A program made the translations under genes and the position numbers. From Nocardioides luteus (GTDB lineage Bacteria > Actinomycetota > Actinomycetes > Propionibacteriales > Nocardioidaceae), in the NCBI RefSeq assembly GCF_000960475.2, contig NZ_JZDQ02000032.1, positions 16,738-80,737 on the forward strand: a DNA stretch of 64,000 nucleotides, written 5' to 3'. This document shows, in pieces, positions 44,645 to 53,538 of the stretch; the first letter of the stretch is position 1; each line of letters begins with the position of its first letter. The notes beneath the pieces were generated by a model. It was given only the letters and a program-made list of their open reading frames with translations, searched no databases and had not been told where the DNA came from.

Positions 44645-45256
44645 ATGAGCGGAGCCCAGCGCGGACAGCGTGGTGGCGAGCGCCGAGGTCGCGACGACCG
44701 TCGCAACCAGAGCGCCGACAAGACCGCCTACATCGAGAAGGTCGTCGCGATCAACCGAGTTGCCAAGGTCGTGAAGGGTGGTCGTCGCTTCAGCTTCACC
44801 GCCCTCGTGATCGTCGGTGACGGTGAGGGTCTGGTCGGCGTCGGCTACGGTAAGGCGAAGGAAGTTCCCGCGGCGATCGCCAAGGGTGTCGAGGAAGCGA
44901 AGAAGCACTTCTTCCGCGTTCCCCGCATCCAGGGCACGATCCCGCACCCGGTGCAGGGTGAGAAGGCCGCTGGTGTGGTCCTTCTCCGTCCGGCCGCCCC
45001 TGGTACCGGTGTCATCGCCGGTGGTCCGGTGCGCGCCGTCCTGGAGTGCGCCGGCATCCACGACGTGCTGAGCAAGTCGCTCGGTTCGTCCAACCAGATC
45101 AACATCGTCCACGCGACGGTGGAGGCCCTCAAGATGCTCGAGCAGCCTGAGGCAGTCGCCGCCCGCCGTGGTCTCCCTGTTGAGGACGTCGCCCCGGACG
45201 CGCTGCTCAAGGCGCAGGCCGAGGTTGCCGCTCCCGCCGTGGAGGTGTCGGCCTGA
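44645..45256 (+). CDS. rpsE: 30S ribosomal protein S5
   Basis: 203 residues: KVVAINRVAKVVKGGRRFSFTALVIVGDGEGLVGVGYGKAKEVP and VVLLRPAAPGTGVIAGGPVRAVLE. The extra ~30 N-terminal residues and Ala-rich tail are usual in actinobacteria. S5 helps form the mRNA entry. Stop overlaps the rpmD start. Confidence 0.98.
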   Translation: MSGAQRGQRGGERRGRDDRRNQSADKTAYIEKVVAINRVAKVVKGGRRFSFTALVIVGDGEGLVGVGYGKAKEVPAAIAKGVEEAKKHFFRVPRIQGTIPHPVQGEKAAGVVLLRPAAPGTGVIAGGPVRAVLECAGIHDVLSKSLGSSNQINIVHATVEALKMLEQPEAVAARRGLPVEDVAPDALLKAQAEVAAPAVEVSA

Positions 45257-45438
45257 TGGCGCAGCTGAAGGTCCAGCAGAAGAAGGGCCTCGTTGGTCTG
45301 AAGCAGAACCAGCGAGACACCCTGCGTACGCTCGGTCTCAAGCGGATCGGCGACGTGGTCGTCAAGGAGGACCGCCCGGAGATCCGCGGCATGGTCCAGA
45401 CCGTCCGTCACCTGGTGACGGTCGAGGAGGTCGACTGA
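45256..45438 (+). CDS. rpmD: 50S ribosomal protein L30
   Basis: 60 residues: AQLKVQQKKGLVGLKQNQRDTLRTLGLKRIGDVVVKEDRPEIRGMVQTVRHLVTVEEVD, standard length. Starts on the last base of the rpsE stop and ends one base before rplO. Confidence 0.98.
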   Translation: MAQLKVQQKKGLVGLKQNQRDTLRTLGLKRIGDVVVKEDRPEIRGMVQTVRHLVTVEEVD

Positions 45439-45439
45439 T

Positions 45440-45880
45440 ATGGCACTCAAGGTGCACAACCTGGCGCCGGCTCCCGGTGCCAAGAAGGCCAAGACCCGCG
45501 TGGGTCGTGGTGAGGCGTCCAAGGGTAAGACGGCCGGCCGTGGTACCAAGGGCACGAAGGCCCGTTACCAGGTCCCCGCCTACTTCGAGGGTGGCCAGAC
45601 CCCGATGCACATGCGGCTCCCCAAGCTGAAGGGCTTCAAGAACCCCTTCAAGGTGGAGTTCCAGGTCGTCAACCTCGACAAGCTCAACGAGCTGTTCCCC
45701 GAGGGTGGCGTCGTCACCCCCGAGACCCTGATCGAGAAGGGTGCCGTCCGCAAGGGCCACCCGGTCAAGGTCCTGGGCCAGGGTGACCTGACCGTCAAGG
45801 TCGAGATCAGCGCCAACGCCTTCTCCGGCTCTGCCAAGGAGAAGATCGAGGCTGCTGGCGGAACTGTCACGGTTCTCTGA
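45440..45880 (+). CDS. rplO: 50S ribosomal protein L15
   Basis: 146 residues: LAPAPGAKKAKTRVGRGEASKGKTAGRGTKGTKAR and the C-terminal AKEKIEAAGGTVTVL. Last spc gene before a strong hairpin at 45910; secY follows from its own promoter. Confidence 0.98.
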   Translation: MALKVHNLAPAPGAKKAKTRVGRGEASKGKTAGRGTKGTKARYQVPAYFEGGQTPMHMRLPKLKGFKNPFKVEFQVVNLDKLNELFPEGGVVTPETLIEKGAVRKGHPVKVLGQGDLTVKVEISANAFSGSAKEKIEAAGGTVTVL

Positions 45881-45909
45881 CAGTTCTACTAACGTAGAGC
45901 CTGTCACGT

Positions 45910-45954
45910 GGGAGCGCGGCCGGGTCGCCCCTTCGGGGTCCCGCCCGCGCTCCC
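45910..45954 (+). terminator. terminator between rplO and secY
   Basis: GGGAGCGCGG (45910-45919) pairs with CCGCGCTCCC (45945-45954); a further CCCC-TTC-GGGG sits in the loop. GCTGTTTC follows. Confidence 0.75.
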
Positions 45955-45970
45955 GCTGTTTCAGCCCTAC

Positions 45971-46001
45971 GTGCAAGAACTGCCGTGGAGGCTGTTAGGC
46001 T
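45971..46001 (+). promoter_or_regulatory. candidate secY promoter
   Basis: TAGGCT (45996-46001) is a fair -10 box; GTGCAA (45971) lies at a rather long distance as a -35. It falls between the rplO terminator and the secY start, where a promoter is needed. Confidence 0.35.
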
Positions 46002-46063
46002 GCCACGGGTTTTCGCATCGGCGCAGGCCCTGCGACCCCTGATTGTCGAAAGAGGAACCATTC

Positions 46064-47374
46064 GTGCTTGGCGCGTTCGCATCAGCGTTCCGTACTCCGG
46101 ACCTGCGCAAGAAGCTGCTCTTCGTTCTCTTCATCGTCGTGATCTTCAGGGCTGGGTCCCAGATCCCGGCTCCTGGCGTTCACGTGGCGAACGTCCGGCA
46201 GTGTCTTGACGCCGCCCAGACCGGTGACAGCGCCGGCCTCTACAACCTGGTCAATCTCTTCTCCGGCGGCGCCCTGCTGCAGCTGACCATCTTCGCGCTC
46301 GGCATCATGCCGTACATCACCGCGAGCATCATTCTGCAGCTGCTCGTCGTGGTGATCCCTCGCCTCGAGCGCCTCAAGAAGGAGGGGCAGTCCGGGCAGA
46401 CGAAGATCACCCAGTACACCCGCTACCTGACCCTCGGTCTCGCGGTCCTGCAGGCCACCGGCATCGTGGCGCTCGCCCGCTCCGGCGACCTGCTCCAGGG
46501 CTGCTCGCAGCCGCTGCTCCACGACGACGGCACCGCCACCTTCCTGGTCATGGTCGTCACCATGACCGCCGGCACCGCGGTCATCATGTGGCTCGGTGAG
46601 CTGATCACCGAGCGCGGCATCGGCAACGGCATGTCGATCCTCATCTTCACCCAGGTCGTCGCCACCTTCCCGACCACCATGTGGGCGGTCAAGAACGACA
46701 AGGGCTGGTGGACCTTCGCGATCGTCATCGTCATCGGGATGGCGATCATGGCGGCGGTCATCTTCATCGAGCAGGCCCAGCGCCGGATCCCGGTCCAGTA
46801 CGCCCGCCGGATGGTCGGTCGCAAGATGTTCGGCGGCTCCTCGACCTACATCCCGCTCAAGGTGAACCAGGCCGGTGTCATCCCGGTCATCTTCGCCTCG
46901 TCGCTGCTCTACCTGCCGGCGATGGCGGCGCAGTTCAACCAGAACTCGCAGAACCCGCCGGCGTGGGTCGACTGGATCAACAACTACTTCGTCAAGGGCG
47001 ACCACCCGGCCTACATGGCGGCCTACTTCGCGCTGATCATCTTCTTCACCTACTTCTACGTGTCGATCACCTTCAACCCCCCGGAGGTCGCCGACAACAT
47101 GAAGAAATACGGCGGCTTCATTCCAGGAATTCGGGCCGGGAAGCCGACCGAGGACTACCTGTCCTACGTTTTGTCCCGTATCACACTGCCGGGCTCGCTC
47201 TACCTCGGTCTGATCGCCCTCATCCCGCTGATCGCGCTGGCGCTCATCGGTGCGAACCAGAACTTCCCGTTCGGCGGCACGTCGATCCTCATCATGGTCG
47301 GCGTCGCTCTCGACACGGTGAAGCAGATCGAGAGCCAGCTCCAGCAGCGCAACTATGAAGGGTTCCTCCGATGA
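46064..47374 (+). CDS. secY: preprotein translocase channel subunit SecY
   Basis: 436 residues from a GTG at 46064, with AGAGGA seven bases upstream; an earlier in-frame start at 46043 would lack a ribosome site. Ten membrane helices are visible. LRKKLLFVLFIVVIFRAGSQIPAPGV, the plug-region residues and GGSSTYIPLKVNQAGVIPVIFASSLL mark SecY. It forms the Sec channel with SecE and SecG. The stop overlaps the adk start by four bases. Confidence 0.98.
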   Translation: MLGAFASAFRTPDLRKKLLFVLFIVVIFRAGSQIPAPGVHVANVRQCLDAAQTGDSAGLYNLVNLFSGGALLQLTIFALGIMPYITASIILQLLVVVIPRLERLKKEGQSGQTKITQYTRYLTLGLAVLQATGIVALARSGDLLQGCSQPLLHDDGTATFLVMVVTMTAGTAVIMWLGELITERGIGNGMSILIFTQVVATFPTTMWAVKNDKGWWTFAIVIVIGMAIMAAVIFIEQAQRRIPVQYARRMVGRKMFGGSSTYIPLKVNQAGVIPVIFASSLLYLPAMAAQFNQNSQNPPAWVDWINNYFVKGDHPAYMAAYFALIIFFTYFYVSITFNPPEVADNMKKYGGFIPGIRAGKPTEDYLSYVLSRITLPGSLYLGLIALIPLIALALIGANQNFPFGGTSILIMVGVALDTVKQIESQLQQRNYEGFLR

Positions 47375-47946
47375 GACTGATCATCATGGGCCCGCCGGGA
47401 GCCGGTAAGGGCACCCAGGCGAAGTTCATTGCCGAGCACTTCGGGATCCCGGCGATCTCGACCGGCGACATCTTCCGCGCCAACGTCTCCCAGGGCACGC
47501 CCCTGGGTGTCGAGGCGGCGTCCTACATGGACAAGGGAGAGTACGTCCCGGACTCGGTGACGAACCGGATGGTCCGTAACCGCATCGATGAGCCCGACGC
47601 CGCCAAGGGATTCCTGCTCGACGGCTACCCGCGCACCCTCGCTCAGGTCGAGGAGCTCGACGGGATGATCAAGTTCACCGGTCACGCGCTCGACGCGGTG
47701 GTCGTGCTGACGGTCGACAAGGACGAGATCGTGCAGCGGCTGCTGCAGCGCGCGGAGCTCGAGGGCCGCGCCGACGACACCGCCGATGTCATCCGTCGCC
47801 GGCAGGAGGTCTACCTCGAGGAGACCGCGCCGCTGATCGAGGTCTACAAGGGTCGCGGCCTGGTCCACGAGATCGACGGCCTCGGTGAGGTCTCGGAGGT
47901 CACCAAGCGGATCTTCGACGAGCTCGACATCGTCCCGGAGTCCTGA
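47371..47946 (+). CDS. adk: adenylate kinase
   Basis: 191 residues. P-loop GPPGAGKGTQ, ISTGDIFRANV, DGYPRTLAQ and RADDTADVIRRR are present. It is the short form without a zinc LID insert. Equilibrates ATP + AMP with 2 ADP. Translationally coupled to secY, followed by map in the usual order. Confidence 0.97.
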   Translation: MRLIIMGPPGAGKGTQAKFIAEHFGIPAISTGDIFRANVSQGTPLGVEAASYMDKGEYVPDSVTNRMVRNRIDEPDAAKGFLLDGYPRTLAQVEELDGMIKFTGHALDAVVVLTVDKDEIVQRLLQRAELEGRADDTADVIRRRQEVYLEETAPLIEVYKGRGLVHEIDGLGEVSEVTKRIFDELDIVPES

Positions 47947-47973
47947 ACCGAACATGTACGCAACGGGGGAGCA

Positions 47974-48789
47974 GTGGGCTTCTTGACCAAGGTCCAGATC
48001 AAGACCCCTGAGCAGATCGAGAAGATGCGTAAGGCCGGCCTCGTGGTCGGCGAGACGCTCGAGGTGCTCCGGGCCGCGGCGCGGCCCGGAGTCACCCTGC
48101 TAGAGCTCGACGCCATCGCCGAGGACTCGATCCGGTCCCGGGGTGGCGTCCCGTCGTTCAAGGGCTACCACGGCTTCCCGGGCTCCATCTGCGCCTCGGT
48201 CGACGAGGTCGTGGTCCACGGCATCCCGGGTTCTCGGGAGCTGAAGGACGGCGACATCATCTCCATCGACTGCGGCGCCATCGTCGACGGCTGGCACGGC
48301 GACGCCGCGATCACGGTGGCCATGGGCTCGGTGCCCGACGAGGTCTCCGAGCTGATGCGTGTCACCGAGGAGTCCATGTGGCGCGGCATCGCCGCTGCCC
48401 GCCTCGGCGGACGGGTCACCGACATCTCGCACGCCATCGAGACCTACGTCGACTCCCAGGGTGACTACGGGATCCTCGAGGAGTTCAGCGGCCACGGCAT
48501 CGGCACCGAGATGCACATGGAGCCGTCGGTCTTCAACTACGGCAAGCCCGGCAAGGGCGCCAAGCTGCAGCGCGGCATCGCACTCGCCGTCGAGCCGATG
48601 CTCACCCTCGGCGGCCCCGAGGTCACCACGCTGGAGGACGACTGGACCGTCGTGACCGACGACGGCTCGTGGGCGGCCCACTTCGAGCACACCTTCGCGC
48701 TCACCTCCGACGGCGCCTGGGTGCTCACCGCGCTCGACGGCGGCGAGGAGATGCTCGGCAAGCTCGGGGTGCCCTGGGGCGGTCACTGA
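47974..48789 (+). CDS. map: methionine aminopeptidase, type I
   Basis: 271 residues from a GTG (GGGGGAG box). Metal ligands: Asp in SIDCGAIVDGWHGDAAITV (two Asp), His in EEFSGHGIGTEMH, Glu in LAVEPMLTLGG and the terminal Glu region AHFEHTFAL; the substrate His is in GFPGSICASVDEVVVHGIPG. It cleaves N-terminal Met from new proteins. secY-adk-map trio is complete; next gene starts two bases after its stop. Confidence 0.97.
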   Translation: MGFLTKVQIKTPEQIEKMRKAGLVVGETLEVLRAAARPGVTLLELDAIAEDSIRSRGGVPSFKGYHGFPGSICASVDEVVVHGIPGSRELKDGDIISIDCGAIVDGWHGDAAITVAMGSVPDEVSELMRVTEESMWRGIAAARLGGRVTDISHAIETYVDSQGDYGILEEFSGHGIGTEMHMEPSVFNYGKPGKGAKLQRGIALAVEPMLTLGGPEVTTLEDDWTVVTDDGSWAAHFEHTFALTSDGAWVLTALDGGEEMLGKLGVPWGGH

Positions 48790-48791
48790 GG

Positions 48792-49415
48792 GTGATCGCG
48801 CGCTTCACGGCGGTGGCTGAGGTCGAGGCCGACCTCGAGCTGCTCACCGCCGCGGAGCGAGCACGTCACGAGCGACTCGTGGCCGAGGCCGACAAGCAGG
48901 CGTACGCCGCCGCGCACGTCCTGGTCCGGGAGTGCGCCGCGGAGCTCCTGGGCACCGCGCGCGAGGAGATCGTGATCGGGCAACGCTGCGCCCGCTGCGG
49001 CAGCACCGAGCACGGAGCTCCGTCGGTGGCCGGTGACGCCGGGACCGCGGTCCACATCAGTCTGAGCCACACCCGCGGCCAGGTCGCCGCCGTCGCCGCC
49101 ACCAGCCGGTGCGGCATCGACGTCGAGAAGGTCTCGCGCGGGCCCGACCGCGCTCTCTCGCGGCGCGAGGCGGCCTGGGTGGCGGGGCAGGAGGATGCGG
49201 CGTACGCGTTCACGCGGTTGTGGGTGCGCAAGGAGGCCCTGGTGAAGGCGGGCCACGGGAGCATGGCGGCGGCCCAGCGCCTCGACGTCCTCACCGACGG
49301 CTCGTCCGGAGTCGGTCCGGCCGACCAGGTGGACGGGGTCCGGATGACCGAGTGGGAGGGCTCCGGCTTCCTCGGTGCCGTTGCGATTTGTGCCGACATG
49401 TGGACCGAAAGCTGA
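48792..49415 (+). CDS. 4'-phosphopantetheinyl transferase family protein
   Basis: 207 residues from a GTG two bases after map. Sfp/AcpT signatures: VHISLSHTRGQVAAV, CGIDVEKVSRG (metal-binding Asp-x-Glu) and FTRLWVRKEALVKAGHG. CARCGSTEHG in the middle has a CxxC. It transfers phosphopantetheine to carrier proteins of fatty acid, polyketide or non-ribosomal peptide synthases. None is in the window. The close spacing suggests readthrough from the map transcript. A siderophore link is possible because the next gene is enterochelin-esterase-like. Confidence 0.88.
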   Translation: MIARFTAVAEVEADLELLTAAERARHERLVAEADKQAYAAAHVLVRECAAELLGTAREEIVIGQRCARCGSTEHGAPSVAGDAGTAVHISLSHTRGQVAAVAATSRCGIDVEKVSRGPDRALSRREAAWVAGQEDAAYAFTRLWVRKEALVKAGHGSMAAAQRLDVLTDGSSGVGPADQVDGVRMTEWEGSGFLGAVAICADMWTES

Positions 49416-49449
49416 TAGGAAACTGAACGAATCCCGCCTATCCACAGGT

Positions 49450-49478
49450 TTGACTAGCGGATATGCGACATCACCTAT
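49450..49478 (+). promoter_or_regulatory. candidate promoter for the esterase gene
   Basis: TTGACT (49450-49455), a good -35, followed 17 bases later by ACCTAT (49473-49478), a weak -10. It lies in the 171-base gap before the esterase. Confidence 0.3.
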
Positions 49479-49586
49479 CAGTCGACAGAGAAAGGGACCT
49501 CAGGATCTCGCGTGTCGCCCCGACTGTGAGTAACTTGGTCAGCCCGCGGGGACAGGGAGAGCCCCGTACTCGGGAGGAAGAACCGG

Positions 49587-50771
49587 ATGAGTACGCAGTT
49601 GCGACCACCGACGGCGGCGCGACCCAATCCATCAGCACGGACGCGAAGCGCGATCATCGACCGCCTCAGTCCTGAGGACATCGACATGTTCTGGGACCAG
49701 ATCGCCACGTCGCTGCCGCTCGTCGAGGAGACCGGCGCCGGTGCTGCCGACGACGAGGTGATCGTCACCTTCTGCTGGCGTGACGCCGAGGCGGAGGAGG
49801 TGCTCCTCTTCGCCAACCGGCTCACCGACGAGCGTCATCTCGGCGAGACGATGCTCGAGCGGAAGGCAGGCACCGACCTGTGGCACGCCTCGTTCCTGAT
49901 GAAGGGCGACTGGCGGGCCTCCTACTCCTTCCTGTGCAAGCATCCCGGCGAGCCGGCCCCGTGGGAGAGCGAGGGGCAGGTCGAGCTGCGTGCCGTGCTG
50001 CACCGCGGCTACCTCGACCCGCTCAACCCCGACTGGTGCCACAACCGGCAGGGCATCAAGCAGTCGGTCGTCTCGTTGCCCGATGCGCCGCTGCAGCCGT
50101 GGCTGTTCCGCCGCGACGACGTCGTCCCGGGCACCGTCACCCTCGAGGCGGGCCCCGACGGACGCGACGTCTGGCTCTACGACCCGGCCGGCGCCGGCCT
50201 CAACGTCGACCTGCCGCTCGTGGTCGCGCTCGACGGTGAGGTCTGGACCGGCCACCACTCGTTGCCGACCACGCTCGACAACCTCATCGCCGACGGCCAC
50301 CTCCGCCACGTCCGCTGCGTCCTGCCCGCCTCGGGCGGCCGCGACAAGCGGTGGGAGGAGCTCGCCGGCGGCGAGGGCGCCGACTACATCGTCAACCAGC
50401 TGCTGCCGTGGGTGCGCGAGCGTCGCGCGGTCACCGCGGAGACGTACGTCGTGGGCCAGAGCCTCGGTGGTGTCACCGCCCTGCGGGCCGGTCTGACCTA
50501 CCCCGAGCTCATCCATGGCGTCGCCAGCCAGTCGGCGTCGCTGTGGCTCGACGACCTCGCCGACGCGGTCACCCCCGAGGCGAAGACCCGGGTGCACCTC
50601 GCGCACGGCACCCAGGAGTGGGTCCTCGACGAGCTCCACCACGACCTCGTCGACCGCCTGCGTGCTGCCGGGATCGACGTCGTCTCGGCCGAGCACAACG
50701 GCGGCCACGACTACGCCTGGTGGCGCTCGGCGGTCGCCGACGGCCTCCGCGCGCTGCTGCCGCCAGCCTGA
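49587..50771 (+). CDS. enterochelin-esterase-like hydrolase (Fes/IroD type)
   Basis: 394 residues. An N-terminal beta-sandwich (about 40-160; DEVIVTFCWRDAEAEEVLL) precedes an alpha/beta hydrolase domain (about 180-394). The nucleophile motif VVGQSLGGVTALR and the late His in EHNGGHDYAWWR are in place. These enzymes hydrolyse ferric siderophore esters in the cytoplasm to release iron. Nearby PPTase supports siderophore metabolism, but no transporter or clear iron box (DtxR-type TTAGGTTAGGC) is visible. Other esterase roles remain possible. Confidence 0.85.
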   Translation: MSTQLRPPTAARPNPSARTRSAIIDRLSPEDIDMFWDQIATSLPLVEETGAGAADDEVIVTFCWRDAEAEEVLLFANRLTDERHLGETMLERKAGTDLWHASFLMKGDWRASYSFLCKHPGEPAPWESEGQVELRAVLHRGYLDPLNPDWCHNRQGIKQSVVSLPDAPLQPWLFRRDDVVPGTVTLEAGPDGRDVWLYDPAGAGLNVDLPLVVALDGEVWTGHHSLPTTLDNLIADGHLRHVRCVLPASGGRDKRWEELAGGEGADYIVNQLLPWVRERRAVTAETYVVGQSLGGVTALRAGLTYPELIHGVASQSASLWLDDLADAVTPEAKTRVHLAHGTQEWVLDELHHDLVDRLRAAGIDVVSAEHNGGHDYAWWRSAVADGLRALLPPA

Positions 50772-50787
50772 ACCGAGGCGTCAGGTA

Positions 50788-50836
50788 CGTCGGTCGAGCC
50801 GTCACGGTGGTGCCGACTCGACCGACGAAACTGACG
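50788..50836 (+). terminator. terminator hairpin after the esterase
   Basis: CGTCGGTCGAG pairs with CTCGACCGACG as a perfect 11-bp stem with inner pairs, and outer CGTCAG/CTGACG add six more. It ends at the start of the tandem repeats. Confidence 0.65.
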
Positions 50837-50884
50837 TCTCGACCGGAATAAGTGACGTCTCGACCGGAATAAGTGACGTCTCGG
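50832..50884. repeat. 21-base tandem repeats upstream of the LLM oxidoreductase
   Basis: TGACGTCTCGACCGGAATAAG occurs twice without change (50832-50852, 50853-50873), followed by a third partial copy TGACGTCTCGG (50874-50884). The 21-base period is two helical turns, so proteins on each unit would bind one face. It lies 20-70 bases before the gene start. Confidence 0.9.
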
Positions 50885-50902
50885 CGGGGGTTGAGACTTT
50901 AC

Positions 50903-51940
50903 GTGAAGCTGAGCGTTCTCGACCTCGTCCCGGTCCGCAAGGACCAGTCCTCCGCCGATGCCCTGGCCGCGACGCTGTCGCTGGCCAAGGTGGCCGACGA
51001 GCTGGGCTTCCAGCGCTACTGGCTCGCCGAGCACCACAACATGCCGGCGGTCGGTTCGACCAACCCGCCGGTGCTGATCTCACTGGTGGCCAGCGCGACG
51101 GAGCGGATCCGGGTCGGGTCCGGGGGCGTGATGCTGCCCAACCACGCGCCGCTGGTCGTGGCCGAGCAGTTCTCGCTGCTGGAGGCGGCGTTCCCGGGTC
51201 GTATCGACCTCGGTATCGGTCGCGCGCCGGGGACCGACCCGGTGACCTCCTGGGCGCTGCGCCACGGCGCCGGGGGAGTCTCCGACGACGCGGTCAACCG
51301 CTTCCCGGAGTACCTCGACAACATCGTCTCCATGATGGCGCCGGAGGGTGTCGGCCTGATGGCCGGCGGCCGCCAGCACGTCCTCCACGCGACCCCGGCG
51401 GCGGCGTCGGTGGCCGAGCTCTGGCTGCTCGGCTCCTCCGATTACTCCGCCCGTCTTGCCGCCGAGAAGGGCCTGCCCTACGTCTTCGCCCACCACTTCG
51501 CGGGCAACGGCACCGACACCAAGGCGATGATCGAGCTCTACCGCTCGACCTTCCAGCCCTCCGAGCTGCTCAGCGAGCCGAAGACGTTCCTGACCGTGAA
51601 CGCGAGCGTGGCCGAGACGGCCGAGGAGGCCGACCGCCGGGCGCTGCCCCAGCTGCTGACCATGCTGAAGCTGCGCACCGGCCAGCCGCTGACCGCGCAG
51701 CCCAGCATCGACGAGGCCGAGAAGACCGAGATCCCCGAGGCCCACCAGGGGCTCATCGACACGATGCGGAGCCGTTGGATCATCGGCTCCGCGGCGTACG
51801 CGAAGGCGCGCCTGGCCGGGATGGCCGAGGAGTACGGGGTCGACGAGGTCATGGTGAACCCGGTCGGGTCGGCGTACGAGGGGACGGACCCGCGCACCGC
51901 GCCGGCCCGTGAGGAGACCCTGCGCCTGCTGGCCGGCTGA
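50903..51940 (+). CDS. LLM-class flavin-dependent oxidoreductase
   Basis: 345 residues from GTG 50903, where the usual family N-terminus MKLSVLDLVPV begins; an earlier GTG at 50873 falls within the repeats. RYWLAEHHNMPAVGSTNP, GVMLPNHAPLVVAEQFSLLEAAFPGRIDLGIGRAPGTDP and GSSDYSARLAAEKGLPYVFAHHF are bacterial luciferase-like (MsnO8/alkanal-type) motifs. It uses FMNH2 or F420 to oxidise an unknown substrate. Single gene between two hairpins. Confidence 0.9.
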   Translation: MKLSVLDLVPVRKDQSSADALAATLSLAKVADELGFQRYWLAEHHNMPAVGSTNPPVLISLVASATERIRVGSGGVMLPNHAPLVVAEQFSLLEAAFPGRIDLGIGRAPGTDPVTSWALRHGAGGVSDDAVNRFPEYLDNIVSMMAPEGVGLMAGGRQHVLHATPAAASVAELWLLGSSDYSARLAAEKGLPYVFAHHFAGNGTDTKAMIELYRSTFQPSELLSEPKTFLTVNASVAETAEEADRRALPQLLTMLKLRTGQPLTAQPSIDEAEKTEIPEAHQGLIDTMRSRWIIGSAAYAKARLAGMAEEYGVDEVMVNPVGSAYEGTDPRTAPAREETLRLLAG

Positions 51941-51966
51941 TTTCGGCGGGCCAGTAGGATCGCCCC

Positions 51967-51983
51967 CACCTCGTCGCGAGGTG
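51967..51983 (+). terminator. small hairpin after the LLM oxidoreductase
   Basis: CACCTCG pairs with CGAGGTG around TCG, 26 bases after the stop. The remaining bases to 52120 hold the conservon 2 promoter region, with no box I can fix. Confidence 0.5.
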
Positions 51984-52120
51984 GCGGCGCGCCTGAGCCA
52001 CTTGGGACGAGGGACCTAGGACACTGTCTGCTTCTGGGCGCGTATCGCTACGCTCGCGCACCGGTTGTGCCAGTCTGTTCACCGCTCTGTTTCCTTCTCC
52101 ACATTTGAAAGTGCCGCCTC

Positions 52121-53509
52121 ATGACACGCTGGAGCCAGCGCTGGTTGAAGCGCCGGGGGCCCCAGGCTGCATCGTTCGCTGAGCAGTCAGATCCGGGTCT
52201 TGCTCGCTCATTCCCACCGACCGGCGGTCAGGCCGCGCCCTTTCCGCCGGTGCCACCAACACCTGTCACCCCGCCGATCGCCTCCACGCCACCGCCGCTC
52301 CAGGAGGACGAGGACGAGGCCTGGCCCGAGATCATGGAGCAGTTCGGGCTCCACCTGATCAGCCTGGCCGAGCAGATGCGCATCTCGCTCGACAAGCTCG
52401 AGGCCGACGAGGACGACCCCGAGCGGTTGAAGCAGCTCTACGAGGTGGACCACGCGGTCACCCGCATGCGGCGCGCGAGCCGCGACCTGCGTACGCTCGC
52501 CGGCCGTGCCGAGGACGAGATGGGCGGCACCGACACCTCGCTCCTGGACATCATCCGGATGGCGCTCTCGGGGATCGAGCGCTACAACCAGGTGACGATC
52601 GGCCGGGTCAGCGACCTCGCGGTCATCGGCTACGCCGCCGACGACGTGTCCTGCTTGATCGCGGCGCTGCTGGACAACGCGACCAAGTACTCCCCGGGTG
52701 CGGTGACGATCAACGTCCACCTGGCCGACGCCGGCGACGTGCTCTTCCGCATCGAGGACACCGGGATCGGCATCCCGGAGAAGTCGGTCGGGCGCCTCAA
52801 CGCGCTGCTCGCGGGTCCGATCGTGGAGCTGGTCAGCAAGTCCGGGAGCCACACCGGCTTCCCGGTGGTGCACCGGATCGCCCGCAAGTACGACATCGAC
52901 GTACGCCTCGCCACCCGCCCCGCGCCCGGCAACGGGATGATCGCGATGGTGACGGTGCCGGCCCAGCTCCTGTGCGAGGTGCCGGTCGCGCCGATCGGCC
53001 ACGCCGAGCTGCCGAGGCCCTCGAGCGCGAGCAGCGTCGCGGTCCTGCCGCCCGCCCCGCGGCGCCGGGGTCCCCAGCCCGCACCTCAGCCCTCGCCCCA
53101 GCCGACCCCGCAGCCCACGGCCCGGCCCGCAGCCCAGCCGGTGCGTCTGGAGACGCGGCAGTCCTCGCTGCAGCCTCTGCGGCCGACGGCCCAGTTCGCG
53201 CCGCCGCCGAGCCAGCAGCCGTCGCCGGATCTCTCCACCGACACGATGAAGACGCCGCTCCCCACGGCCGGCGAGACAGGTGGGGCCGATGAGACGAATG
53301 AGATGAACGAGACCTCCGCGCCCACTGGTCAGAGCGGCCCAGTAGAGTCGGGCGCGCTCCCGCGCCGGGAGCCGGTCAGCCTGCGCAGCAAGCAGACCGT
53401 GCCCGAAGAAGCCGCTGGACCGCAGACCCCCGAGGCCTCGCCCGAGGACCAGTCAGCGGCCCGGCACTCCTTCGCCGACGATCTCGACGCGTTCTCCCTT
53501 GGTAGCTAA
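52121..53509 (+). CDS. conservon 2 sensorless ATPase (CvnA-type)
   Basis: 462 residues, no membrane helix or sensor. A Pro-rich start, then a helical segment with VDHAVTRMRRASRDLRTLAGR near 108-128 (like LDHLATRMRR of conservon 1) and an ATPase with LLDNATKYSP (N box) and EDTGIGIP (G box). The last ~170 residues are Pro/Gln/Thr-rich and disordered. It may take its signal from a partner protein or from the StyA-like flavoprotein at the operon end; that is inference. The His of the HAMP-less H-box-like segment (VDH) is kept. Confidence 0.88.
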   Translation: MTRWSQRWLKRRGPQAASFAEQSDPGLARSFPPTGGQAAPFPPVPPTPVTPPIASTPPPLQEDEDEAWPEIMEQFGLHLISLAEQMRISLDKLEADEDDPERLKQLYEVDHAVTRMRRASRDLRTLAGRAEDEMGGTDTSLLDIIRMALSGIERYNQVTIGRVSDLAVIGYAADDVSCLIAALLDNATKYSPGAVTINVHLADAGDVLFRIEDTGIGIPEKSVGRLNALLAGPIVELVSKSGSHTGFPVVHRIARKYDIDVRLATRPAPGNGMIAMVTVPAQLLCEVPVAPIGHAELPRPSSASSVAVLPPAPRRRGPQPAPQPSPQPTPQPTARPAAQPVRLETRQSSLQPLRPTAQFAPPPSQQPSPDLSTDTMKTPLPTAGETGGADETNEMNETSAPTGQSGPVESGALPRREPVSLRSKQTVPEEAAGPQTPEASPEDQSAARHSFADDLDAFSLGS

Positions 53510-53538
53510 AACCCTGCAGTGAAAGGAACCCTTTCGTC

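Noticed and set aside
50832..50884. Possible CRISPR array
   Set aside because: The repeats are directly adjoining with no spacers, and no cas genes are present.
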